Shown here one piece after another: positions 1 through 5,343 of a stretch of DNA of 5,343 bases. Positions within the stretch are counted from its first letter, which is position 1; each line of letters starts with the position of its first letter. Both the position numbers and the translations under genes were made by a program. Below the pieces are notes generated by a model. That model had not been told where the DNA came from and searched no databases. It saw only the letters and a list, made by a program, of their open reading frames with translations. This DNA comes from Verrucomicrobiaceae bacterium. GTDB lineage: Bacteria; Verrucomicrobiota; Verrucomicrobiia; Verrucomicrobiales; Verrucomicrobiaceae. The DNA lies in assembly GCA_947463285.1 (NCBI GenBank), contig CANHTV010000281.1:1-5343 (forward strand), written 5' to 3'.

Positions 1-99
1 AGCCGTGAAGAAAACCTCTGTCACTGCCACAGCCTACCCACGCCGCTGAAAAATCACCCCTTCCGCCACGTCATCGCCGAAGGTGACTGGGGACTTTGA
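1..99 (+). CDS. Possible 3' end of a convergent gene (partial, uncertain)
   Basis: A plus-strand frame runs open from the left edge to a TGA at 97-99, three bases short of the carrier-protein stop on the other strand. It would encode a 32-residue C-terminus ending in HVIAEGDWGL. In favour: eight consecutive codons (55-78) end in C, as in GC-rich coding sequence. Against: 32 open codons can occur by chance, the upstream half is odd (CHCH run), and a second plus frame also reaches the edge, stopping at 47-49 with a tail ending TAYPRR. The C-ending codons could equally be read as G-starting codons on the minus strand. No family is recognisable. Either plus frame would make the neighbour convergent with the operon. 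Confidence 0.27.
   Translation, partial: SREENLCHCHSLPTPLKNHPFRHVIAEGDWGL
49..86 (-). terminator. Weak terminator-like hairpin after the carrier-protein gene
   Basis: On the minus strand, beginning 16 nt after the carrier-protein stop, TCACC (86-82) can pair with GGTGA (58-54). A further three pairs, TTC with GAA, form inside a two-base bulge and close a loop of about 15 nt. The stem is followed immediately by five T residues (53-49). The position is right for the end of the three-gene operon, but the stem is short and bulged, so this is a candidate only. Confidence 0.3.
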
Positions 100-102
100 G
101 AG

Positions 103-336
103 TTATTGTATCAGCGCCAGCACGTTGGCTGGGGTGGCGAAGGATTCGACGGTGATTTTCTCGTCGGTGATGGTGACGCCGAATGCCTGCTCCAGCTCCA
201 AGAGCAGCTCGATGGATTGCAGGGAGTCTAGCCCAAGCTTGCCGAGGTCTGCGCTCATCGTCAGAGGTTCGCCAGCGGGGAGCAGGCGCAAAAAGGGACG
301 TAGGAGGGCGAGCAGACGATCTTCGTTTTCAGACAT
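103..336 (-). CDS. Acyl carrier protein (discrete, 77 aa)
   Basis: A free-standing carrier protein that would hold an acyl or aminoacyl group as a thioester on a phosphopantetheine arm in the cytoplasm. The attachment motif LGLDSLQS lies at residues 34-41, with Ser38 as the modified serine. It is followed by the acidic helix II typical of the family (IELLLELEQAFGV) and a helix III region near residues 58-75. The length of 77 aa is normal for a complete ACP. The ATG lies 12 nt after the decarboxylase stop, in the same frame, with no Shine-Dalgarno sequence, so translation is probably coupled. It is the last gene of the operon. Because it sits with a dedicated ligase and decarboxylase, it is more likely a specialised carrier than the housekeeping fatty-acid ACP; no fatty-acid synthesis genes are beside it. 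The identity of its cargo cannot be read from the sequence. Confidence 0.93.
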   Translation of the reverse strand: MSENEDRLLALLRPFLRLLPAGEPLTMSADLGKLGLDSLQSIELLLELEQAFGVTITDEKITVESFATPANVLALIQ

Positions 337-348
337 GGGGTGTCTAAT

Positions 349-1581
349 CTAACTAGAATGACGCTCGTGACCATAGCGAAGACGCCAGATTTCACGCTCC
401 TGGCCGTTTTCGTGGGCGATCTCCAGCGGCGGCGGGTGGCTGAGGAAGCCGAGCAGGCTGGCGGTGATGCCATAGGCACCGACATTGGGAATGCCGATGA
501 GGTCGCCCTCAGTCACGGGTGGAATTTTTAAACCACGCGCCAGGCAGTCCAGCGGCGTGCAGAGCGGGCCGACGAGATCGACGCTGATAGGCGGCTCGCC
601 GGAGACATCGCGGCTGAGGTTTTGCACTGTCACGGCACCGCGCGGCACGCGGCCCAAGCCGGCCATGCCGCCGAGGTGATGGATGCCAGTATCGAGGATG
701 ATAAAGGTTTTGTTTGCCAGTGCTTTGGCCTCCAAAACCTGTGCCACGAGCCAGCCGCTACCTGCACAGAGGTAGCGCCCGGACTCGAACCAGATCTGGG
801 CTCCTGCCTGCGCCAGGGGTGAGGACTGCCAGACGGTCGTGAGCTTTTCCCGCAGGTCGCTGAGATCCGGCGGCGTGTGGTCATTGGCATAGGGCCAGGG
901 GAACCCGCCACCGGCATTCAGGATGCGGCATTCAAAACCCAGGGCGGCCTGCACTCGCTCGGCGGCGGCGATGGCTCGTCGGGTGTTCGCCACTACGGCA
1001 TCGACACCCGCCACCTGGGTGCCGAAGTAGATATGGATGCCGCAGACATCGAGCCCCGGCAGCAGCACGCGCTGGCGGGCGGCTGGATCCGTGAGCAGGG
1101 ACTCCTCAAAGCCGAACTGGCTCTCGACGCCGCTCATGGCGAGGCGTGCGTCTGGGGCCTCCGCAGGGTTCACGCGCAGCAGCACCTGGAAGGTGATTTT
1201 TTCAGCTGCTGCGAGGGACGCGAGCAGGGCGAGGTCGCGGAAGGATTCGCAGGAAAAAAGGCGGATGCCTGCTTGAATGGCGGTGATGATTTCTTCCCGC
1301 GTTTTTCCAGGGCCGCCGAAGAGCATCTGCGCGCCGGTAAAGCCTGCGACCTGGGCGGCTGCGAGCTCCCCCTGGGAGGTGATTTCCGCCCGGCAGCCTG
1401 CCTCTCTGACTGCGCTTGCGATGGCGGGCATGGGGTTGGCCTTGAAGGAGTAGCAGATGCTGGCTCCTGAGGGCAGGGCTAAGAAAAGCTGCTGGGCGCG
1501 GTCTTTCACTACGCCCAGATCATAGGCATAAAATGGGGTGCCGTGGCGGGTGGCGAGTGTTTGGGCGAGGGCGGCATCCAT
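349..1581 (-). CDS. PLP-dependent decarboxylase, fold type III (DAP/ornithine decarboxylase superfamily)
   Basis: A 410-aa alanine-racemase-like TIM barrel plus C-terminal beta domain, expected to remove the alpha-carboxyl of an amino acid using pyridoxal phosphate. Visible landmarks: PLP lysine Lys47 in YSFKANP; His183 in HIYFGTQ, the family's HIGSQ position; the phosphate-binding glycine loop GGGFP at 224-228; FESGRY at 265-270, equivalent to EPGR; the catalytic Cys341 in GPLCTPLD; and GAYG at 368-371 followed by FLSHPPP. The family dimerises, with the Cys supplied across the interface. Diaminopimelate decarboxylases have CE and ornithine decarboxylases CD at the Cys; here it is Cys-Thr, so the usual distal-amine contact is missing. 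From memory, the CTPLD and FLSHP segments resemble the decarboxylases associated with exosortase-type polysaccharide loci and the carrier-dependent BtrK. It sits between the ligase and the ACP, with 12-nt gaps on both sides. The ATG at 1581 gives a full-length N-terminus. The exact substrate is unknown. Confidence 0.92.
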   Translation of the reverse strand: MDAALAQTLATRHGTPFYAYDLGVVKDRAQQLFLALPSGASICYSFKANPMPAIASAVREAGCRAEITSQGELAAAQVAGFTGAQMLFGGPGKTREEIITAIQAGIRLFSCESFRDLALLASLAAAEKITFQVLLRVNPAEAPDARLAMSGVESQFGFEESLLTDPAARQRVLLPGLDVCGIHIYFGTQVAGVDAVVANTRRAIAAAERVQAALGFECRILNAGGGFPWPYANDHTPPDLSDLREKLTTVWQSSPLAQAGAQIWFESGRYLCAGSGWLVAQVLEAKALANKTFIILDTGIHHLGGMAGLGRVPRGAVTVQNLSRDVSGEPPISVDLVGPLCTPLDCLARGLKIPPVTEGDLIGIPNVGAYGITASLLGFLSHPPPLEIAHENGQEREIWRLRYGHERHSS

Positions 1582-1593
1582 GCGAGTGAGAGA

Positions 1594-3093
1594 TCAGGCG
1601 GTGGGAGCTGTAAGCAGTGCCCGCAGAGCTTTGCGATCCACCTTTTGGTTAGCCGTGCGCGGCAGTTCATCGAGGTAAATGAGGCGGTCCGGCACCTTGG
1701 CGCGCTCCAGAAAAGCCATGAGGCCCTGGTAAATGACGGCATCTTCAGGGCACTCACCCGTGATGGAGAGGAAGAGGCAGAGCTTGTCCTGCGCCTCGTC
1801 TTTGATGCAGCCGGCAGCCACGACCTGGGGCAGGCGGCAGGCGGCCTCCTCGATCTCCACTGGGCTCATGCGGTGGCCCTTGTGCTTGATCATGAAATCA
1901 CTGCGGGCGTGGAAATGCAGGAAGCCCGCAGCATCCACCGCCCCGTAGTCACCAGTGACCAGCAGACGCGTGCCATCAGGCAGGAAGCGATAGCGTTTTG
2001 CCGTCTCCTCCGGCGCGCGCCAATAGCCGAGGCCGACGTTCGGACCACGCACGATGAACTCGCCCACCGTCCCGGTTGGCAGGTGCTGGCCTTCGGGAGA
2101 TTCCGTCCACACCTCTGTGCCGTCCAGGGCCCGGCCCACGCTGTTTTCATGAGCATCAATCTCCTCAGGCAGCATGATGGAGACGCGCTTGCACTCCGTG
2201 AGCCCATACATGGGAAAAATCCGCGCTGCTGGCAAAAGCTGCTGAAGCAGGCGGATGTGCGGCAGCGGCAGGTGATCTCCGGTATTCGTGAGCACACGCA
2301 ACTGCGGCAGCGCCACGGGCCGCCAGGATTGCATTTTGATCAGTCCCGCAAAAAGAGTGGGTACGCCCGGCAGCACCGTGATCTCATGACGGGCAAGAAG
2401 GCGTGGCAACTCCGGCCCGGACATTTCCGGCCTACCGATGAAGAGCGCAGACCCACGCATCAACGCATAAAAAATCTGATAAAACCCGTAGTCGAATGAG
2501 AGTGGCAGAAAGACAGCAATGCGGTCCGTCTCCTGATATTGCAGGCGTTGCATGATGGCCTGCGTGACAAAACCGACGTTGGCATGGCTCAGCATGACGC
2601 CGCGTGGCATCCCAGTGGAGCCGGAGGTGAAGACTAGGAAGGCCAGTTCATCGCCACCAGCAGGCTTGGGCAGGGCAGATGCTGGAGCCGTTTTCAACTC
2701 AGCCAGTGCAGAGTCCACGCAGATGACCCTGGCAGAACCAGCGCTGCTGCTGAGATCGGCCCGTTTTTCATCCAGCAGGACCAGCGCTGGCTCGCACTGG
2801 CCGACGATGCGCTCAAAGGATTCCCGCGTGATCTGGGAGGTCAGCACGGAGAAAACCGCGCCCGCACGTGTGGCCGCCAGCGTCAGGAGCGGCAGTTCCA
2901 GGCGATTCTCCATCACCAGCAGCACGCGATCACCCGGCTTCACCCCCATGGCCACCATGCCCGAGGCTAGTGCCACGACCTGTGCCTCAGACTCTGCAAA
3001 CGTCAGCTTTTGCTCTTCCGTGAAGAGGAAGAGATGCGTCGGGAACAAGACGGCCGCACGAGTCAGAAGATCTGAGAGGGAGAAGGAGGGCAT
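1594..3093 (-). CDS. AMP-forming acyl/aminoacyl ligase (ANL superfamily)
   Basis: A 499-aa adenylate-forming enzyme that would use ATP to activate a carboxylate and pass it to a thiol, plausibly the phosphopantetheine of the ACP encoded two genes downstream, or CoA. Core motifs in order: P-loop FTSGSTGMPRGV (155-166, with Arg164 where Lys is usual), LPLSFDYG (197-204), MYGLTE (295-300), TGDYG (380-384), the hinge region HARSDF (395-400), KGHRMSPVEIE (405-415), and the C-terminal catalytic Lys484 in ANQKVDR. Both the large and the small mobile domain are complete. The frame stays open upstream to an ATG at 3192, but the ATG at 3093 (MPSFSLSD) is preferred. The extra 33 residues do not look like an ANL N-terminus, and they would span the likely promoter. 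There is no Shine-Dalgarno sequence. It is the first gene of the operon. From memory, the TNTGDHLP and MYGLTECKRVS segments resemble ligases linked to exosortase loci; the substrate is unknown. Confidence 0.93.
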   Translation of the reverse strand: MPSFSLSDLLTRAAVLFPTHLFLFTEEQKLTFAESEAQVVALASGMVAMGVKPGDRVLLVMENRLELPLLTLAATRAGAVFSVLTSQITRESFERIVGQCEPALVLLDEKRADLSSSAGSARVICVDSALAELKTAPASALPKPAGGDELAFLVFTSGSTGMPRGVMLSHANVGFVTQAIMQRLQYQETDRIAVFLPLSFDYGFYQIFYALMRGSALFIGRPEMSGPELPRLLARHEITVLPGVPTLFAGLIKMQSWRPVALPQLRVLTNTGDHLPLPHIRLLQQLLPAARIFPMYGLTECKRVSIMLPEEIDAHENSVGRALDGTEVWTESPEGQHLPTGTVGEFIVRGPNVGLGYWRAPEETAKRYRFLPDGTRLLVTGDYGAVDAAGFLHFHARSDFMIKHKGHRMSPVEIEEAACRLPQVVAAGCIKDEAQDKLCLFLSITGECPEDAVIYQGLMAFLERAKVPDRLIYLDELPRTANQKVDRKALRALLTAPTA

Positions 3094-3124
3094 TCGTTGG
3101 GGTGCGGAAATGAAATCTATTGAA

Positions 3125-3130
3125 ATTATA
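3125..3130 (-). promoter_or_regulatory. Candidate -10 box (TATAAT) for the ligase-decarboxylase-ACP operon
   Basis: A perfect TATAAT on the minus strand, within an AT-rich patch, with its downstream edge 31 nt before the ligase ATG. Transcription would start near 3117-3119 and leave a leader of about 25 nt. No convincing TTGACA-like -35 box is found at 16-18 nt spacing (the sequence there is about CATCAG), and there is no extended TGn motif. Either the promoter relies on an activator or the match is fortuitous. Confidence 0.45.
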
Positions 3131-3265
3131 AAGCAACCCGCAATATGCTGATGTGGTTTGCGTGGGCAGTCACATCGATAGCTTATCAGCAAAGACCCCG
3201 AGGTGATTTCGACAACTAGAGCTCCTGATGCTTATTTCTAGCCTTACCTGTAATAGTAAACAAGC

Positions 3266-3287
3266 CAGCACCTACTGCTGAGTCAGC
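3266..3287. repeat. Two overlapping short inverted repeats
   Basis: CAGCA (3266-3270) and TGCTG (3276-3280) form a 5-bp dyad around CCTAC. Overlapping it, GCTGA (3277-3281) and TCAGC (3283-3287) form a perfect 11-bp palindrome centred on 3282. The two are mutually exclusive as hairpins. They lie about 150 bp upstream of the candidate -10 box. They could be a regulator site, or part of a weak terminator for the sulfatase gene, since GCTTGTTT follows the first dyad on the minus strand. Arms this short also arise by chance. Confidence 0.22.
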
Positions 3288-3398
3288 TGCCTTGGTGAAT
3301 CAATCCGGCCGAATCATAGGAGTTTGTTGGGTGGATCTTGGGGCTGAGTTTGGGTTGGTCATCCCAGACACGCTTGACTCGGCACAGTGTTACTCAGG

Positions 3399-5138
3399 CT
3401 AACCCTTTTTGCTTTTCTTCTTTGCCTTGCCTCCAAGCGGCCAGGGCATGACGCCGACGCGTTTGGCCCAGGTGTCCCATTGTGCGGCCATTTCTTTGAC
3501 GCGGTCGGGCTGTTGGGCGGCTAGGTCGTTCATCTCGGTGCGGTCGGTGGTGATGTGATAGAGCTCCCAGTCGCCAGGATGTTTGGAGACGAGCTTCCAT
3601 TCACCGACGCGGATGGCGCGGTTGCCTTCATGCTCCCAAAAAAGAGGACGTTCAGACCATGAGATTGGGAGACTTTCAGCTGGGGAGACTAGGAGAGGTT
3701 TTAGACTGGTGCCCTCCATGGGTTGGATCGTCTTTCCTCGGTGCTGCTTTGGATAAGTCGCTCCAGCGAGGTCCACACATGTCGCCATGATGTCGATGAG
3801 ATGGCTAGGAGTCGAAACGAGTCTCCCCATCTCTTTGTCCGAGTGTCCGATGGTCTTCATCCCCGCTGGCCAATGCGCGATCAGTGGCGTGCTAATGCCG
3901 CCTTCATGCTGCCAGTGTTTGTAATCGCGAAAGGGCGTGTTGCTGACGTTGGCCCAGTTCAGGCCGTAGCCGATGTAAGTGTCGGCTCCACCGGGCATGA
4001 CGCCTTGGCCCTGGCGCATGGGGAAGCCATCGCGCGTTTGTTTCGGGATCATGTCGGGCTGGAGGTAATCGTTCGCCAGAGCTGGCAGCGTGGGTTTGTC
4101 GGCACGAGGCTTGTGCGGTCCATTCCGGCCCATGCCTTCGGCGCAGCCGCCGTTGTCCTGCAGAAAAAGGATGACCGTGTTGTCATACTGGCCGTTCTTT
4201 TTCAGCGTCTCGATCAAACGACCGATACCTTGGTCCATGCAGTCGATCATGGCTGCGAAGACTTCCATGCAGCGCGCCTCCCAGGCTTTGTTTTCCACCT
4301 GGCTCCAGTCACCGGCTTGCGGTGTGACTTTCCAGCGTTCATCGAGTAGGCCAAGACGCTTCATCTTTTCCAATCGAGCGGCACGGATGCTGTCGTAGCC
4401 TGCATCGTAGTGGCCTTTGTATTTGGCAATGTCTGCCTTCTTGGCGTGCATGGGCCAGTGAGCGGAGGTGTGAGCCATGTACATGAAAAAGGGTTTTTCC
4501 GGACTGCTTTTCGCGTGCTCGGTGACGAAACGAGCGGCGTGGTCATTGATCGCGTCGGTATAGTAGTATTCGTTCGGCTGATACTCGGCGTCAGCAAAAG
4601 GAGAAATGTAGGTGTTGTCGCGAGTGAGGGTGTTGGGATCAAAAAAACTGCCCGCTCCGTGGATGGTGCCGTAGAAACGATCAAAGCCGCGCTGGAGCGG
4701 CCAGTTGTGCTTGTCAGACTCCGTCTGTGGCTTCGTGACTTTTGTCACATGCCATTTGCCCGTCATGTAGGTGGAGTAGCCCGCAGTCTTCATTGCCTCG
4801 GCGATAGTGACGGATTTTTTGCTGAGATCGCCCGCATAGGACTCGCCCACCTTGGTGCTCCAATCATCCACCATGTGTCCGATGCCGGCCTGATGTGCAT
4901 ACAGTCCTGTCAGCAGCGACGCCCGTGTGGGACAGCACCGCGCCGTGTTGTAAAACTGCGTGAAGCGCATACCGCCTTTGGCCAACGCATCGAGATTCGG
5001 TGTCTCGATCTCACCACCATAGCAGCCGATGTCGGAGTAGCCGACGTCATCGGCCATGATGAGGATGATGTTGGGCTTCTCCGCAGCAAAGGAAGAAAGC
5101 GATAGTAGGAGGGCTGACAGCAGAACGAGATGCTTCAT
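3399..5138 (-). CDS. Secreted formylglycine-dependent sulfatase (arylsulfatase family)
   Basis: A 579-aa exported hydrolase that removes sulfate esters, probably from a sulfated glycan. Residues 1-19 (MKHLVLLSALLLSLSSFAA) form a signal peptide, with cleavage likely before EKPNIILIMADD. The modified cysteine is Cys68 in CCPTR (68-72, the CxPxR sulfatase signature) followed by ASLLTG, so a formylglycine-generating enzyme is required from elsewhere. Other active-site residues, by family analogy: Asp30, Asp31, Asp328 and Asn329 for the metal; Arg72; Lys128 and His130 in TGKWH; His227 in TSAHWP; Lys407 in the FRDYKHWQHEGG segment. The insert YKGHYDAGYDSIRAARLEKMKRLG (240-263 region) and AGIGHM (84-89) recall AtsA-type arylsulfatases. 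The C-terminus is lysine-rich (KAKKKSKKG). The frame extends upstream to an ATG at 5240, but the ATG at 5138 is chosen because it places the signal peptide at the N-terminus. No Shine-Dalgarno sequence is seen. The gene is complete; the glycan substrate is unknown. Confidence 0.95.
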   Translation of the reverse strand: MKHLVLLSALLLSLSSFAAEKPNIILIMADDVGYSDIGCYGGEIETPNLDALAKGGMRFTQFYNTARCCPTRASLLTGLYAHQAGIGHMVDDWSTKVGESYAGDLSKKSVTIAEAMKTAGYSTYMTGKWHVTKVTKPQTESDKHNWPLQRGFDRFYGTIHGAGSFFDPNTLTRDNTYISPFADAEYQPNEYYYTDAINDHAARFVTEHAKSSPEKPFFMYMAHTSAHWPMHAKKADIAKYKGHYDAGYDSIRAARLEKMKRLGLLDERWKVTPQAGDWSQVENKAWEARCMEVFAAMIDCMDQGIGRLIETLKKNGQYDNTVILFLQDNGGCAEGMGRNGPHKPRADKPTLPALANDYLQPDMIPKQTRDGFPMRQGQGVMPGGADTYIGYGLNWANVSNTPFRDYKHWQHEGGISTPLIAHWPAGMKTIGHSDKEMGRLVSTPSHLIDIMATCVDLAGATYPKQHRGKTIQPMEGTSLKPLLVSPAESLPISWSERPLFWEHEGNRAIRVGEWKLVSKHPGDWELYHITTDRTEMNDLAAQQPDRVKEMAAQWDTWAKRVGVMPWPLGGKAKKKSKKG

Positions 5139-5262
5139 CGAAAGCTTTAAAACGTGTGCAGATTGCCCGCCTTCCATCTCATCCACACACCCGTCTATTC
5201 GGGATGCACGGCATCTTCTGCTTGGCATCACCGCTCGCATTGATCAAGATGGCCTCACCTCC
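5139..5262. promoter_or_regulatory. Divergent intergenic region with promoters for the sulfatase and the rightward secreted protein
   Basis: The 124 bp between two divergent start codons must carry upstream signals for both genes. For the rightward gene, TTGGCA at 5222-5227 is five of six to a -35 box, with a poor partner CAAGAT at 5245-5250 after 17 nt. Toward the sulfatase there is the AT-rich TTTTAAAGCTTT just before its ATG but no clear promoter pair. No strong operator-like dyad is evident. A shared regulator of both genes is possible but not shown. Confidence 0.35.
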
Positions 5263-5343
5263 ATGACACCGCGTCTTCTTCTCTCTCTGTTTGGTTTAAT
5301 GATCAGCACCGCATCTGCCGAGGATCCTCAATGGGTTTCCCTA
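5263..5343 (+). CDS. N-terminus of an exported protein (partial; runs off the window)
   Basis: An ATG at 5263 opens a frame of 27 codons to the window edge, divergent from the sulfatase. Residues 1-19 make a classic signal peptide: basic Arg4, hydrophobic core LLLSLFGLMIS, and the cleavage site ASA before Glu20. The mature protein begins EDPQWVSL. That start is reminiscent of the secreted DUF1080 (3-keto-disaccharide hydrolase) proteins common in Verrucomicrobiota and Planctomycetota, which often begin W-x-SLFNGK. The diagnostic part lies outside the window, so this is only a guess. Pairing with a sulfatase would suit a polysaccharide-utilisation locus. The frame has no earlier ATG nearby, and no Shine-Dalgarno sequence is visible before the start. 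Confidence 0.62.
   Translation, partial: MTPRLLLSLFGLMISTASAEDPQWVSL

Larger units (their letters stand above)
3094..3398. other. Intergenic region between the sulfatase and the three-gene operon
   Basis: This 305-bp stretch separates two minus-strand genes and is locally richer in A and T than its neighbours, especially around 3231-3262 and 3111-3131. It contains the probable operon promoter near 3125-3130 and two overlapping short dyads at 3266-3287. I see no tRNA-like fold, no riboswitch signature and no convincing small gene. There is no strong hairpin with a T-run directly after the sulfatase stop, so how sulfatase transcription ends is not evident. Confidence 0.6.

Noticed and set aside
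1..30. Minus-strand GTG start (VAVTEVFFTA) as the next gene of the operon
   Set aside because: Only ten codons are visible, there is no ribosome-binding site, and the terminator-like hairpin lies between it and the ACP gene, so it cannot be supported.
877..1470. Plus-strand open frame of 197 codons opposite the decarboxylase
   Set aside because: It is a glycine-, alanine- and histidine-rich mirror of the decarboxylase with no start signal or motif.
1543..2499. Long plus-strand open frame of 318 codons opposite the ligase and decarboxylase genes
   Set aside because: It is antisense to well-motifed genes and its translation has no recognisable family, domain or hydrophobic pattern. Long antisense frames are expected where third positions are GC-rich.
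3094..3192. Ligase start at the upstream ATG (3192), adding 33 residues
   Set aside because: The added residues (MLISYRCDCPRK and onward) do not resemble an ANL N-terminus, and they would place the TATAAT box inside the coding region.
3300..3362. A 20-codon minus-strand frame (MTNPNSAPRS...) in the intergenic region
   Set aside because: It is very short, with no ribosome-binding site and an unremarkable polar composition, so chance is the better explanation.
4410..5105. Plus-strand open frame of 231 codons opposite the sulfatase N-terminal half
   Set aside because: It lies entirely antisense to the sulfatase catalytic core, including the CCPTR signature, and the translation shows no protein-family features.
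5139..5240. Sulfatase start at the upstream ATG (5240), adding 34 residues
   Set aside because: The extension is polar and would bury a clear signal peptide that begins at the ATG at 5138.
5249..5266. Five-codon plus-strand frame (MASPP) overlapping the start of the secreted protein by ATGA, as a possible regulatory uORF
   Set aside because: It is too short to judge, with no ribosome-binding site or conservation evidence. Such overlaps arise easily by chance.
1..5343. CRISPR array, tRNA, insertion sequence or integrase
   Set aside because: No regularly spaced repeats, cloverleaf-like segments, transposase motifs or terminal inverted repeats were seen on reading both strands.

Overview
The window reads as a piece of a GC-rich bacterial chromosome, most likely from Verrucomicrobiota or a related PVC-group bacterium. 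That is an inference from three things: an exported formylglycine sulfatase with a lysine-rich tail, start codons without recognisable Shine-Dalgarno sequences, and the flavour of the protein motifs. No taxonomic marker gene is present.

Layout, left to right. Positions 1-102 hold the downstream end of a minus-strand operon: a weak terminator-like hairpin and possibly the 3' end of a convergent plus-strand gene. Positions 103-3093 hold a compact minus-strand operon of three complete genes, transcribed in the order AMP-forming acyl/aminoacyl ligase (1594-3093), fold-type III PLP-dependent decarboxylase (349-1581), acyl carrier protein (103-336). All three are in the same reading frame, and each junction is one stop codon plus 12 nt. 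Positions 3094-3398 are a 305-bp intergenic region with a consensus TATAAT box placed to drive the operon and a pair of overlapping short dyads. Positions 3399-5138 hold a complete secreted sulfatase on the minus strand. Positions 5139-5262 are a divergent intergenic region. From 5263 to the edge, the signal peptide and first residues of an exported plus-strand protein are visible.

How the genes may work together. The ligase, decarboxylase and carrier protein form a self-contained module. The ligase would activate a carboxylic acid or amino acid as an adenylate and load it on the phosphopantetheine arm of the carrier protein, and the decarboxylase would act on the free or carrier-bound amino acid. 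The set resembles the ligase/decarboxylase/ACP genes found beside exosortase-type exopolysaccharide loci, and the carrier-bound glutamate decarboxylation of butirosin biosynthesis (BtrI/BtrK). In the decarboxylase, the acidic residue that normally follows the catalytic Cys and reads the distal amino group is a Thr, so an ordinary lysine, ornithine or diaminopimelate decarboxylase is unlikely. The sulfatase and the divergent secreted protein look like a separate polysaccharide-degradation locus, and nothing visible ties them to the three-gene module.
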